DNA of 17,072 nt from contig NZ_CM001974.1 in the NCBI RefSeq assembly GCF_000406105.1, positions 306,400 to 323,471 of the forward strand, given 5' to 3'. Under the pieces are notes generated by a model. It ran no database searches, was not told the DNA's origin, and was given only the letters and a program-made list of their open reading frames with translations. The position numbers and the translations under genes were made by a program. The stretch is from Dickeya chrysanthemi NCPPB 402. Its GTDB lineage: Bacteria; Pseudomonadota; Gammaproteobacteria; Enterobacterales; Enterobacteriaceae. Below, one piece after another: positions 8,131 to 16,005 of this stretch. Within the stretch, counting starts at the first letter, position 1. The number at the start of each line of letters is the position of its first letter.

Positions 8131-9009
8131 ATGGCTTATCCCATCTGGCAGGTTGGGCTGGACATCCAGAACGGTTTTATACGTGCTATGGCCGTACAAC
8201 GCCGCCGATATGGCTGGCAATTGCGCCATTGGTGGCAGTTGCCGTTACCGGATGGCACATTACGCGGCGGTAGTCTACATCATCCCACTGAACTTTGTAC
8301 GGTTCTTCGTCAATGGCGGCAGGAATTGCCACGATTTGTTTCATTGAGGTTGGGGTTTCCCGCCCCGCGAGTGCTGCAACAGCGGCTGGCGATGCCGGAC
8401 CGGCGGTTGCGTGAACCTCAGCGCGGCGAATATATCCGCAAAATGGCGGTCAAGGCGTTGCCGGTTAGCGGCGACGATTTGGCGCTGGATTATCGCCCCG
8501 ATCCGCAAACCCCCAATATGTTGCTGGTTACGGCGGCACGTCAAACTGAGCTGGATATCTGGCTGCATTGTTTGCGCGATGCCGGCTTGCAACCCGATGC
8601 AGTGGATATTACGCCTTGTGCGCTGCGTTGTATGGCCGCCCGTGCCGGACTGGCGGACGATCGTTTGCTGTTGCACCGTTTTGACGATCACTGGTTGTGG
8701 GTGTCGCCGCTGAAAGCGCCTTTGGCGTTTGGCACGTTTCATCCGGATGACATGGCGGATGGGGCGACAGATATTCAGGTAGAGCCTGATCTCATAAAGT
8801 ATGTGAGTACCTGCTATCAAAAAGAGGTGTCACCTGTTGCCTATCTTAGCGCCTCAACGCCGGCCGGGTTGCAACACACATCCGCCTCTCTGGCGGCCTG
8901 GTCACCCCTGACGGCATTTAGTCAGCAACGGCCCCCATTACCGGCGTTTCCCGCGGCTTTTGCTATTGCCGGCGGGCTGGCTATCCGCCCGGAGGATTCA
9001 CCATGCTGA
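8131..9009 (+). CDS. hofM: HofM, PilM-like actin-fold protein
   Basis: First gene of the five-gene hof cluster. It is the counterpart of PilM, the cytoplasmic actin-like ATP-binding protein that docks to the N-terminal tail of PilN in type IV pilus and DNA-uptake machines. In E. coli the cluster is linked to using DNA as a nutrient. The 292-residue product (E. coli HofM has about 259) begins MAYPIWQVGLDIQ and ends with a GG-containing segment (FAIAGGLAI), like the last strand/helix of PilM folds. Nucleotide-binding motifs are weak, as usual for this divergent branch. ATG at 8131 follows AAGGAGA by 10 nt, a rather long spacing. It overlaps hofN by 7 nt and diverges from mrcA across 249 nt. Confidence 0.88.
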   Translation: MAYPIWQVGLDIQNGFIRAMAVQRRRYGWQLRHWWQLPLPDGTLRGGSLHHPTELCTVLRQWRQELPRFVSLRLGFPAPRVLQQRLAMPDRRLREPQRGEYIRKMAVKALPVSGDDLALDYRPDPQTPNMLLVTAARQTELDIWLHCLRDAGLQPDAVDITPCALRCMAARAGLADDRLLLHRFDDHWLWVSPLKAPLAFGTFHPDDMADGATDIQVEPDLIKYVSTCYQKEVSPVAYLSASTPAGLQHTSASLAAWSPLTAFSQQRPPLPAFPAAFAIAGGLAIRPEDSPC

Positions 9010-9563
9010 CCGTCAATCTTCTGGTATGGCGCCCGCGTCTGTTATATCGGCGTATGCGGCTAAGTCTGTTGCTGGCCGGCATTGTGCTGCTGGGGATCGG
9101 TGGTGCGGCGGCCATACTTCGTGGGCACTACCAGCAACAACGAATGTGGTGGACGCAACAAATAGAGTGGGTCGTGTTGCAACCGCCGCGTTATGAGCAG
9201 CTTTATCTTCAGACGCTCGCCGCCTGGCAGCAGCGGGAAACCCGACTGGCGCAACAGGCGGCGCAGGAGCAGAGTCGGCGACGGAATCTGCGTTATCAGA
9301 TCTTGCTTGAGCAACTGCCCATCGTACTGCCGGATTCGCTGTGGCTGACGGAAATTAGCGATGACGGTTCACGAATCCATGTATCCGGAGTGAGTAATCA
9401 CTATTCTGCGGTTGTCGCCTTGACGAATGCAATGGCGGTATTACCTCACATCGCGGATGCCGGCGTACAACAGACGGAGCGTGATCCACAAAATCGCGCT
9501 CGGCTGAATTTTTCGCTGCACCTCTACTGGCAGGATGTCGCCGAGTCTGGAGAAAAAGCGTGA
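9003..9563 (+). CDS. hofN: HofN, PilN-like inner-membrane alignment-complex protein
   Basis: A 186-residue bitopic inner-membrane protein with a short cytoplasmic tail (MLTVNLLVWRPR, the PilM-docking position), one membrane helix at about 19-40 and a Gln-rich periplasmic coiled coil (about 45-95). A small ferredoxin-like domain follows (LPDSLWLTEISDDGSRIHVSG, a PilN-type signature). It should pair with HofO to bridge cytoplasmic HofM and the periplasmic HofP/HofQ. GGAGG lies 7 nt before the ATG at 9003, and the start overlaps hofM by 7 nt. Its stop overlaps the hofO start. Assignment rests on topology, the PilN-type signature and position; primary sequence in this family varies. Confidence 0.87.
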   Translation: MLTVNLLVWRPRLLYRRMRLSLLLAGIVLLGIGGAAAILRGHYQQQRMWWTQQIEWVVLQPPRYEQLYLQTLAAWQQRETRLAQQAAQEQSRRRNLRYQILLEQLPIVLPDSLWLTEISDDGSRIHVSGVSNHYSAVVALTNAMAVLPHIADAGVQQTERDPQNRARLNFSLHLYWQDVAESGEKA

Positions 9564-10114
9564 TGCGGTGGCTTTATCCTCAGGCCGCACACTGGCTGAG
9601 CGCGCCACTGTGGCTATGGTTACTGGCGCCGTCGGCGGCGATCCTGTTGGCGGCGCTTATTGGCGGTGGAGTGTGGATGTCGGCAGAGCAGCAGCACCTG
9701 CGGCAGCTCAAGCAGCAGTATCGGGATGGTGAGAACGCCATTGAGCAGTGGCGGCGCAAAATTACGCCGTTACCCGACTTGCACTCGCTGCAGCGTTGGT
9801 TGGCCGGGCAGCCCTTATCTGCGGAGGACTGGCCGTTAAATCGTATCTCGTCGCTGCTGGATGCACCGCTGCATGACAGCGGCGTGCATCTGGAAGCCTG
9901 GCAGCCATTATCGGCGCAAGCGCGTCATGGCTCCTCTCCCGCCTGGCGACTGGTTTTCAATGCCGAATACGGGGAAACGCTGGATTTCCTTTCTCGGTTT
10001 AGCCAGTTGCCGGTAGTGCTGCGTATCGATCGCATCACGATCCGAAAGGTTCCCGCCGGGTTACGTACCGAGCTGCAATTGTCGCTGCCACAACCGCCGG
10101 AGGCCAAACCATGA
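9563..10114 (+). CDS. hofO: HofO, PilO-like inner-membrane protein
   Basis: A 183-residue bitopic membrane protein: one hydrophobic helix at about 14-38, then a coiled-coil stretch (EQQHLRQLKQQYRDGENAIEQW) and a C-terminal domain with a PilO-like layout (YGETLDFLSRFSQLPVVLRI, followed by a beta-rich end). It is predicted to heterodimerise with HofN. The start is ambiguous. ATG at 9563 shares its A with the hofN TGA; GTG at 9560, one codon earlier, has the better 7-nt spacing to GGAG (9549-9552). I give ATG as the default. The 3' end overlaps hofP by 4 nt (ATGA). Identity rests mainly on cluster position and topology. Confidence 0.83.
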   Translation: MRWLYPQAAHWLSAPLWLWLLAPSAAILLAALIGGGVWMSAEQQHLRQLKQQYRDGENAIEQWRRKITPLPDLHSLQRWLAGQPLSAEDWPLNRISSLLDAPLHDSGVHLEAWQPLSAQARHGSSPAWRLVFNAEYGETLDFLSRFSQLPVVLRIDRITIRKVPAGLRTELQLSLPQPPEAKP

Positions 10115-10470
10115 AAAGAGGGCGGATCGGGGTGCTGTGGGCCGGTTTGTTTCTGTGCTGCATGGGTGCCGAAGCGGTGACGCGCGACCCATTCCAGCCG
10201 TTATCAACGGCTTCATGCGATGACAACCCGGTGAAGGATAAGTGGCAATTGAAAGGGATGGTGGGGTCATCGTCGCAGTGGGTTGGATGGTTGTTCCAGC
10301 CCCAAAGCCACTGGCTGCGTGTTCGTGACGGGGATGTGTTGCCTTTGGGCGATTGGCAGGTTATGCGGCTCGACCGTAGCGGCGTTGTGTTACGCACGAC
10401 CGGCGGGCAGGGACGCTGTGAGACGGCGGAGATTCATCTTAACGCGCCTTTTCATCACAACATGGAGTGA
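10111..10470 (+). CDS. hofP: HofP, PilP-like periplasmic protein
   Basis: A 119-residue exported protein with a hydrophobic signal peptide at about 1-22 (cleavage likely after GAEA), followed by TRDPFQPL, the RDPF motif typical of PilP N-termini. The remainder is a small beta domain (WQLKGMVG, WLRVRDGDVLPLGDWQV). PilP proteins link the PilN/PilO complex to the secretin. No clear lipobox is visible although cysteines occur in the signal region, so unlike some PilP proteins it is probably not a lipoprotein. The start overlaps hofO by 4 nt, suggesting coupled translation; hofQ follows 3 nt downstream. Confidence 0.85.
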   Translation: MKRGRIGVLWAGLFLCCMGAEAVTRDPFQPLSTASCDDNPVKDKWQLKGMVGSSSQWVGWLFQPQSHWLRVRDGDVLPLGDWQVMRLDRSGVVLRTTGGQGRCETAEIHLNAPFHHNME

Positions 10471-10473
10471 AAT

Positions 10474-11775
10474 ATGGAAACAGGACGTTTTCCCAACGGG
10501 CGATTCCGCCGCTACGGCTGGCTGGTGATGTTATTTTGCAGCATGCTGGCCGAAGCCAGCCGCGACGAGCCGGTTTCGCTGGCATTTGATGATGTGCCGG
10601 TCCAGCGTGTATTGCAGGCGCTGGCGGACCATCAGCAGCTCAATCTGGTCGTAGCCCCTGGTGTGGCAGGCAATGTTAGCCTGAATTTGCACCAGGTTCC
10701 CTGGCAGCAGGCGCTGGATATTATTTTGCGTATGGGGCAACTGACGCTTGAACGGCAGGACAGCGTCATGATGGTTTACCCCGATACCGTGATGAAAGAC
10801 AGGCAGCAGAAACAGGAAGAACTGGCGGCTAAACAACGCCTGCAACTGCCGTTGCAGAACTTGTCCGTCACTTTGCAGTACGCAGAGGCCGCCGATGTGG
10901 TGGCCAATTTGCAAAGCCAGCGCGGTACGTTGCTGACGGAACGCGGCAACGTAACCGTAGACAAACGTACCAATACCTTGTTGGTCCGGGATGTCGGTTC
11001 GGCGCTGGAGCAGATTCGTCCCTGGATTGAGGAACTGGATAAGCCGTTATCGCAGGTACAACTGGCGGCGCATATCGTTACCATCAGTAGCGAGCATCTC
11101 AAGGCATTAGGCGTTAATTGGGGGCTGGGCGATGGCATGGCGACGGGGCAAGCGCTGCAAATGAATAATTTTAACGTCAGCTTGCCGATAGAATCGCCCG
11201 CCATTAACGCCGGTTTTCATCTGGCAAAGTTGAACGGACGACTGCTGGATCTGGAATTGATGGCGCTGGAACAAGAAAACGAGGTGGAGATCATTGCCAG
11301 TCCACGTTTGTTTACTGCGCATCAGCAGACGGCCAGCATCAAACAAGGTACGGAAATCCCGTATCAGGTATCCAGCGGTGCGAGCGGTTCGACATCGATC
11401 GAGTTTAAAGAGGCGGTACTGGGCATGGAGGTCACGCCGCGGATTCTGCATGGCGGGCAGATTACGCTTAATCTGCTGATTAGCCAGAATATGCCGGGGC
11501 GCGCCATTAAGCAGGGGGAAGACGGGGAGATTCTAGCGATCGATAAACAGGAGATCCAGACTCAGGTTACCGTTCAGGATGGCGAAACCATTGTGCTGGG
11601 CGGTATTTTCCAGCAGCAAAAAAATCAGGCGGAACGTCAAGTGCCGGGGTTAGGGGCGTTGCCTGGCATCGGTGCGTGGTTCCGTAGCGGCAACCGGCAG
11701 CATACCCGACGCGAACTGGTGATCTTTATTACGCCGACCTTGATTCAGGCGGCTAAACGCAAGCCCGCAGCCTGA
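10474..11775 (+). CDS. hofQ: HofQ, outer-membrane secretin (PilQ-like)
   Basis: A 433-residue secretin that would form the outer-membrane ring for a type IV pilus-like or DNA-uptake machine (E. coli HofQ has about 412). A signal peptide lies at about 1-28 (cleavage near LAEA-SRDE). It is followed by a STN/N0 domain (SLAFDDVPVQRVLQALADHQ), an N1-type domain (about 130-185, with ERGNVTVDKRTNTLLVRD) and the C-terminal secretin domain from about 195. Secretin hallmarks are NEVEIIASPRL, QTASIKQGTEIPYQVSS and the conserved VPGLGALPGIGAWF, ending with RRELVIFITPTLI. It lacks the AMIN repeats of longer PilQ proteins. GGAG lies 6 nt before the ATG. It is the last gene of the hof operon; no strong terminator follows. 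Confidence 0.94.
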   Translation: METGRFPNGRFRRYGWLVMLFCSMLAEASRDEPVSLAFDDVPVQRVLQALADHQQLNLVVAPGVAGNVSLNLHQVPWQQALDIILRMGQLTLERQDSVMMVYPDTVMKDRQQKQEELAAKQRLQLPLQNLSVTLQYAEAADVVANLQSQRGTLLTERGNVTVDKRTNTLLVRDVGSALEQIRPWIEELDKPLSQVQLAAHIVTISSEHLKALGVNWGLGDGMATGQALQMNNFNVSLPIESPAINAGFHLAKLNGRLLDLELMALEQENEVEIIASPRLFTAHQQTASIKQGTEIPYQVSSGASGSTSIEFKEAVLGMEVTPRILHGGQITLNLLISQNMPGRAIKQGEDGEILAIDKQEIQTQVTVQDGETIVLGGIFQQQKNQAERQVPGLGALPGIGAWFRSGNRQHTRRELVIFITPTLIQAAKRKPAA

Positions 11776-11908
11776 TTAACGACCCCGGCGGACAACGGGA
11801 TTTAGCCGCCCGCTTTACTAAATAGTGTCCTTCATCGTTTGACGATACCGTCGTTTTAGCATACAAGGATAGCGGCTTGAGCACGGAAGTGGTGTTACAT
11901 CAGCGGTG

Positions 11909-12049
11909 TATACCCCAAACGCACTTCAAGTTGCAGGACAAAATGCGGGTGTTTTGAACAACGCGCCGTGTTGGCCCTTCAGGGCGAAGCCCGGTAATGG
12001 GCCGAGTAAGAAAGCCGACTTTCCTGCAACATGAAGTATCACGGGTGTA
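11909..12049. repeat. ERIC-derived repeat lacking the ERIC core
   Basis: A 141-bp repeat bounded by the same inverted termini as the ERIC at 4952-5151: TATACCCC at the left with TTCAAGTTGCAGG, and CCTGCAACATGAAGTATCAC then GGGTGTA at the right. It lacks the central ERIC core (the CTTACT/AGTAAG hairpin). It keeps about 75 bp of the right part of the other copy, including GGCCC..AGGGCGA, GGGCCGAGTAA and AAAGCC. It is therefore a relative or deletion derivative of an insertion-bearing ERIC. It lies between hofQ and the aroK promoter. Confidence 0.75.
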
Positions 12050-12099
12050 GATAAAACGCACGGTTTATCGCTGCCTGGTTCGTGTGGCATTTTATTCGG

Positions 12100-12129
12100 T
12101 TGCCAAACTACCCTGAGTATTGAGATAAT
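12100..12129 (+). promoter_or_regulatory. Sigma-70 promoter for aroK(-aroB)
   Basis: TTGCCA (-35, 12100-12105; 5 of 6 matches) and GATAAT (-10, 12124-12129; 5 of 6) are separated by 18 bp. Transcription would start near 12136, giving a leader of about 100 nt before aroK. This is the best promoter match upstream of the aroK operon. Confidence 0.6.
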
Positions 12130-12239
12130 TTTTTGTCTGATTCTCGCACTATCGCTCATGAGGTTTCAGTTTAGGTTCCGCCGCAGGTTACATGGCGGGG
12201 CGGGTTATCATTAACGAATTTCTTAGTAATACCAAAAAA

Positions 12240-12761
12240 ATGGCAGAGAAACGCAATATCTTTCTGGTTGGGCCGATGGGTGCCGGCAAAAGCACTATTG
12301 GCCGTCAGTTAGCTCAGCAGCTCAATATGGAATTTTTCGACTCCGATCAAGAAATTGAGCGACGTACCGGGGCTGATGTGGGCTGGGTATTTGATGTGGA
12401 AGGCGAGGAAGGCTTCCGCGAGCGCGAAGAGAAAGTCATTAATGAATTGACGGAAAAGCAGGGTATCGTGCTGGCAACGGGCGGTGGTTCGGTGAAATCA
12501 CGCGAAACCCGCAATCGCTTGTCTGCACGTGGCGTGGTGGTGTATCTGGAAACCACGATTGAAAAACAGTTGGCCCGTACTCAACGAGATAAAAAACGTC
12601 CGTTGCTTCAGGTTGAAACCCCACCACGCGAAGTGCTGGAGGCATTGGCGAAAGAGCGTAATCCGCTGTATGAAGAAATCGCCGATGTTACGATTCGCAC
12701 CGATGAACAAAGCGCCAAAGTCGTTGCCAACCAGATCATCAGCATGCTGGAAAACAACTGA
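12240..12761 (+). CDS. aroK: Shikimate kinase I
   Basis: Phosphorylates shikimate with ATP to shikimate 3-phosphate, the fifth step of the shikimate pathway in the cytosol. The 173 residues equal E. coli AroK in length and are nearly identical to it. Walker A is GPMGAGKST (11-19). Shikimate-binding residues include D34/D36 (FFDSD), R60 (EGFRER) and the GGG motif at 81-83. The lid arginine segment is [12 protein letters not shown] at 12240 was chosen by alignment ([12 protein letters not shown]); an open extension to 12192 is not supported. No real Shine-Dalgarno precedes the start, only an A-rich stretch (ACCAAAAAAATG), which is unusual next to the strong sites nearby. It forms a unit with aroB 53 nt downstream. 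Confidence 0.97.
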   Translation: MAEKRNIFLVGPMGAGKSTIGRQLAQQLNMEFFDSDQEIERRTGADVGWVFDVEGEEGFREREEKVINELTEKQGIVLATGGGSVKSRETRNRLSARGVVVYLETTIEKQLARTQRDKKRPLLQVETPPREVLEALAKERNPLYEEIADVTIRTDEQSAKVVANQIISMLENN

Positions 12762-12814
12762 TTTTGTGTAATCTCCTGTATACCACAGGCTTCTGACAGA
12801 TCAATGGAACGCGC

Positions 12815-13900
12815 ATGGAAAGAGTCACCGTAACCCTCGGGGAACGTAGTTACCCCATTACGATAGCTGCCGGTCTTTTCAATGATGCGGCTTCTTTTAT
12901 GCCGCTGAAAGCGGGCGATCAGGCCATGCTGGTGACCAATGAAACGTTGGCTCCACTGTATCTGGATGCGGTACGTGATCGGTTGGAGAAAAGTGGTGTG
13001 CGGGTGGATCAGGTCATTTTGCCTGATGGTGAACAGTTCAAGTCTTTGGCTGTGCTGGAGCAGGTATTTTCCGCATTACTCGCTAAACCGCATGGCCGCG
13101 ATACGACGTTGGTCGCGCTGGGCGGCGGCGTCATTGGCGATCTGACCGGATTTGCCGCGGCCTGTTATCAGCGCGGCGTGCGCTTTATTCAGGTTCCCAC
13201 CACGTTGTTGTCTCAGGTTGATTCTTCTGTCGGCGGCAAAACGGCTGTCAATCATCCGCTTGGTAAAAATATGATTGGCGCGTTTTACCAGCCGGCCTCA
13301 GTGGTGGTCGATCTGGATTGTCTTAAGACGTTGCCGGCACGCGAGCTCTCTTCCGGTCTGGCTGAAGTGATCAAATACGGCATTATTCTCGACAGCGCCT
13401 TTTTCGAGTGGCTTGAAACGCATATCGATGAGGTTCGCAACCTGGAAAGCGCCGCGTTGGCCTACTGCATTCGTCGTTGTTGTGAACTGAAGGCGGAAGT
13501 GGTGGCGGCGGATGAGCGTGAGTCCGGACTGCGCGCCTTGCTGAATTTAGGCCACACTTATGGACATGCCATTGAAGCGGAAATGGGGTATGGCAACTGG
13601 CTGCATGGCGAAGCCGTAGCCGCGGGTATGGTGATGGCGGCGCAGGCCGCACGTCGTCTCGGCCAGTTGAATGCCGATGATGTCGAGCGTATCAAAGCCC
13701 TGTTGCTGCGTGCCGGATTGCCTGTTACCGGGCCGCGCGAAATGGTTCCGCAAGCGTATCTGCCGCACATGATGCGGGATAAGAAGGTTCTGGCAGGAGA
13801 GCTGCGTCTGGTTCTGCCTACGGCGATTGGTCAATCGGAAGTTCGTTCCGGCGTATCACACGAACTGGTGTTGGCATCGATAGCCGACTGCCTTCCCTAA
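12815..13900 (+). CDS. aroB: 3-dehydroquinate synthase
   Basis: Converts DAHP to 3-dehydroquinate, the second step of the shikimate pathway, using NAD and a divalent metal. The 361 residues closely match E. coli AroB. Visible signatures are the NAD-binding [14 protein letters not shown] (103-116), [20 protein letters not shown], and the metal ligands E184 (GLAEVIKYG), H247 ([11 protein letters not shown]) and H264 ([11 protein letters not shown]). Translation starts at ATG 12815 with GGAA upstream; an out-of-frame ATG at 12804 is ignored. It is co-transcribed with aroK. A strong hairpin follows the stop by 3 nt and damX has its own candidate promoter, so the operon is probably only partly continuous into damX-dam. 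Confidence 0.97.
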   Translation: MERVTVTLGERSYPITIAAGLFNDAASFMPLKAGDQAMLVTNETLAPLYLDAVRDRLEKSGVRVDQVILPDGEQFKSLAVLEQVFSALLAKPHGRDTTLVALGGGVIGDLTGFAAACYQRGVRFIQVPTTLLSQVDSSVGGKTAVNHPLGKNMIGAFYQPASVVVDLDCLKTLPARELSSGLAEVIKYGIILDSAFFEWLETHIDEVRNLESAALAYCIRRCCELKAEVVAADERESGLRALLNLGHTYGHAIEAEMGYGNWLHGEAVAAGMVMAAQAARRLGQLNADDVERIKALLLRAGLPVTGPREMVPQAYLPHMMRDKKVLAGELRLVLPTAIGQSEVRSGVSHELVLASIADCLP

Positions 13901-13903
13901 ATC

Positions 13904-13937
13904 CGCCATCTGCCGGCTGAATAGCCAGCAGATGGCG
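13904..13937. other. Strong hairpin directly after aroB
   Basis: A 10-bp perfect stem (CGCCATCTGC/GCAGATGGCG), one mismatch, then 4 bp (GGCT/AGCC) around a GAAT loop, beginning 3 nt after the aroB stop. No T-tract follows immediately, so it is not a classical terminator. It may protect the aroKB transcript end or attenuate read-through into damX. Confidence 0.65.
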
Positions 13938-13946
13938 TCGCAGTAG

Positions 13947-13975
13947 TTTACGTTTAAAATACAATGCCTTATGAT
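13947..13975 (+). promoter_or_regulatory. Candidate sigma-70 promoter for damX
   Basis: TTTACG (-35, 13947-13952; 4 of 6 matches), a 17-bp spacer, then TATGAT (-10, 13970-13975; 5 of 6). It lies about 58 bp before the damX ATG and just after the post-aroB hairpin, a sensible position for an internal promoter of the aroKB-damX-dam cluster. Confidence 0.5.
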
Positions 13976-14033
13976 TTAGTCTTTCGCAGTTTGAGATGTG
14001 TGCGGAAGCTAGCCTTTCAGTTGGAGGGTATAA

Positions 14034-15101
14034 ATGGATGAGTTCAATCCGGAAGAAGAGCTGAAGCCGGATACCAGCGATAGACGCCCGGTGCGTCAGC
14101 ACAGACGAGGCAAAAGCTTCTCTGCCCCCAGTGTTTCGCTATCCAGACAACACACCATGATTGGTATTGGTATCGTCGTTCTGGTGCTGTTGATCATCGG
14201 CATAGGTTCTGCTTTGCAATCTCCCAGTCAGAATTCCTCTTCCGCATCGTCGCAATCGGCAGGCTCTGGTAAGAATATCGATCTGTCATCGTCTATGTCT
14301 TCCAGTCAGGAACCAGCCGCTATGTCTTCCAGTCAGGAACCGGCAGCGTCTCAGCCGTCTTCTCCTGCACCGACGGGCAACCAGAATGCGGGGGGAACCG
14401 GAGCGCCGCAGACGTTGAGCGGTCAACCTGTTTCCGGCACGCCTACGCAGGCGCCGTTGCCTGCGCAGAGCAACGGCCAGCAGCGTATTGAATTGCCGGG
14501 GAACATCACTGATGCGCTGTCTCAGCCTCAGCAGCAGGATCGGGTTAACGCGTTTTCTGCCGGGTTACCGACCGAGCCGGCAACCGTGTTCTCGCCGACG
14601 GCTAAAGGCGGACGCATGCCGTCCGTAGAGAAGTCGCCTTCCCATGTGCAGGCAGAAAAACCGTCAGCGCCGGCATCCCATAAAACCGCCGCCGAGGCAA
14701 AAGAAGCGGCTAAACCTGCAACGAATACCCATCGGGCACCGACGACGGCAGTAACGCCTGCCCCGTCCAGTAAGCCGGTAACGGCGGTTAAACCGGCGAC
14801 ATCGACGGGAAGTCAGGGCAATGCGGCTATTCAGAGTGCGCCTGCCAGCCACTTTACTGTGCAACTCAGCAGTGCGTCCCGTGAAGACTCTCTCAAGACG
14901 TATGCGCGGGAACAGCGGCTGACGAATTACTGGGTATATGAAACGAAACGCGACGGGCGACCCTGGTATGTTCTGGTGAATGGTGTTTACGCCTCGCCGG
15001 AAGATGCCAAGCGTGCTATTGCGTCCCTGCCTGCTGATGTTCAGGCGAAAAAACCATGGGTCAGGCCGATCCGTCAGGTGAAGCAGGACTTGACCAAGTA
15101 A
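14034..15101 (+). CDS. damX: DamX, SPOR-domain cell-division protein
   Basis: A bitopic inner-membrane protein that accumulates at the septal ring by binding denuded peptidoglycan glycans. The 355 residues are fewer than the roughly 428 of E. coli DamX; the difference lies in the disordered linker. Layout: acidic/basic cytoplasmic tail (1-41), one membrane helix (42-61), a long Ser/Pro/Ala/Gln-rich periplasmic linker (about 62-270), and a C-terminal SPOR domain (271-345, HFTVQLSSASREDSLKTYA and RPWYVLVNGVYASPEDAKRAIASLP). A tandem duplication, MSSSQEPAA twice, lies at residues 88-105. GGAGG lies just before the ATG at 14034. It precedes dam by 76 nt, as in E. coli. Confidence 0.95.
   Translation: MDEFNPEEELKPDTSDRRPVRQHRRGKSFSAPSVSLSRQHTMIGIGIVVLVLLIIGIGSALQSPSQNSSSASSQSAGSGKNIDLSSSMSSSQEPAAMSSSQEPAASQPSSPAPTGNQNAGGTGAPQTLSGQPVSGTPTQAPLPAQSNGQQRIELPGNITDALSQPQQQDRVNAFSAGLPTEPATVFSPTAKGGRMPSVEKSPSHVQAEKPSAPASHKTAAEAKEAAKPATNTHRAPTTAVTPAPSSKPVTAVKPATSTGSQGNAAIQSAPASHFTVQLSSASREDSLKTYAREQRLTNYWVYETKRDGRPWYVLVNGVYASPEDAKRAIASLPADVQAKKPWVRPIRQVKQDLTK
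14294..14347 (+). repeat. 27-bp tandem duplication inside damX
   Basis: Two adjacent copies of a 27-bp unit (14294-14320 and 14321-14347, starting TATGTCTTCCAGTCAGGAAC) differ at two bases. They encode MSSSQEPAA twice in the low-complexity periplasmic linker. In-frame and recent-looking, so copy number may vary between strains. Confidence 0.9.
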
Positions 15102-15177
15102 CACCAATTGGCCCTGATGTGCTGTCTTAACAGAGTACAATCCGTGGCTCTGAACTGTGTGAGTAACTAACGACGGC

Positions 15178-16005
15178 ATGAAGAAAAACCGCGCGTTCTT
15201 AAAATGGGCCGGTGGGAAATATCCGCTGGTGGAGGAGATTCGCCGATATCTGCCAGCGGGAGAGCGATTAATCGAGCCTTTCGTGGGTGCGGGTTCCGTG
15301 TTTCTCAATACCGACTACGACAGCTATATTCTGGCTGATATCAACAGCGATCTGATTAATCTCTATAAAATCGTTAAAAACGAGACCGATGCTTTTATCA
15401 GCGATGCCCGCAAGCTGTTTATCGATGAGGTCAACACCTCGGATGTATTTTATCAACTGAGAGACGAGTTCAACCTCTGTACTAATGACTATCGTCGGGC
15501 ATTGTTGTTTCTGTATCTGAACCGGCATTGTTATAACGGTCTGTGCCGCTATAACATGCGGGGTGAGTTCAATGTGCCGTTCGGGCGCTATAAAAAGCCT
15601 TATTTTCCGGAAGAAGAGCTTTATTGGTTTGCGGAAAAGGCACAGAACGCGACCTTCGTTTGCGAGCATTATCAACAGACGCTGACCAACGCGACCTCGG
15701 GTTCGGTGGTGTATTGCGATCCGCCTTATGCGCCGTTGTCGGCGACGGCCAACTTTACGGCGTACCACACTAACAACTTTAACCATCAGGACCAGCAAAA
15801 TCTGGCGCAACTGGCGCAACGGTTATCGTCGCAAAACCAGATCCCGGTGCTGATTTCCAATCATGATACGGTGCTGACTCGTGAATGGTATCGTGATGCG
15901 TCATCGTTGTATGTGGTCAAAGCGCGCCGTACCATCAGCCGCAATATTTCGGGCCGCAGTAAGGTGAATGAATTGCTGGCGTTGTATTGTCAGGCGACGT
16001 CCTGA
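15178..16005 (+). CDS. dam: DNA adenine methylase (GATC-specific)
   Basis: Methylates the N6 of adenine in GATC, serving mismatch-repair strand choice, replication timing (SeqA) and phase-variable gene control. The 275 residues are close to E. coli Dam (278) and align along the full length. Motifs of an alpha-class amino methyltransferase are in order: FLKWAGGKYPL (7-17), FVGAG SAM-binding motif (35-39), the target-recognition region with LNRHCYNGLCRYN and the catalytic DPPY (181-184). ATG at 15178 has only a weak ribosome site (GACGG). The 76-nt gap after damX includes a TACAAT that could be a -10, but without a good -35. The next gene, rpe, is normally very close; here it is 287 nt away because of a repeat array. 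Confidence 0.97.
   Translation: MKKNRAFLKWAGGKYPLVEEIRRYLPAGERLIEPFVGAGSVFLNTDYDSYILADINSDLINLYKIVKNETDAFISDARKLFIDEVNTSDVFYQLRDEFNLCTNDYRRALLFLYLNRHCYNGLCRYNMRGEFNVPFGRYKKPYFPEEELYWFAEKAQNATFVCEHYQQTLTNATSGSVVYCDPPYAPLSATANFTAYHTNNFNHQDQQNLAQLAQRLSSQNQIPVLISNHDTVLTREWYRDASSLYVVKARRTISRNISGRSKVNELLALYCQATS

Larger units (their letters stand above)
11776..12239. other. hofQ-aroK intergenic region (464 nt)
   Basis: Contains no supported gene. After hofQ there are weak hairpins only (GGCGG/CCGCC around 11789-11813, ATCGT/ACGAT around 11834-11846, and a short GACG/CGTC followed by TTTT). None makes a convincing intrinsic terminator. Then follow the reduced ERIC-like repeat (11909-12049), the aroK promoter (12100-12129) and a leader of roughly 100 nt with a small CCGCC/GGCGG hairpin (12178-12198). 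Confidence 0.5.

Noticed and set aside
12192..12239. Extended aroK start
   Set aside because: The extra 16 residues are absent from AroK proteins; [12 protein letters not shown] is the conserved start.
15102..15177. Promoter for dam from TACAAT before the start
   Set aside because: No acceptable -35 hexamer at 16-18 bp spacing; too weak to annotate.
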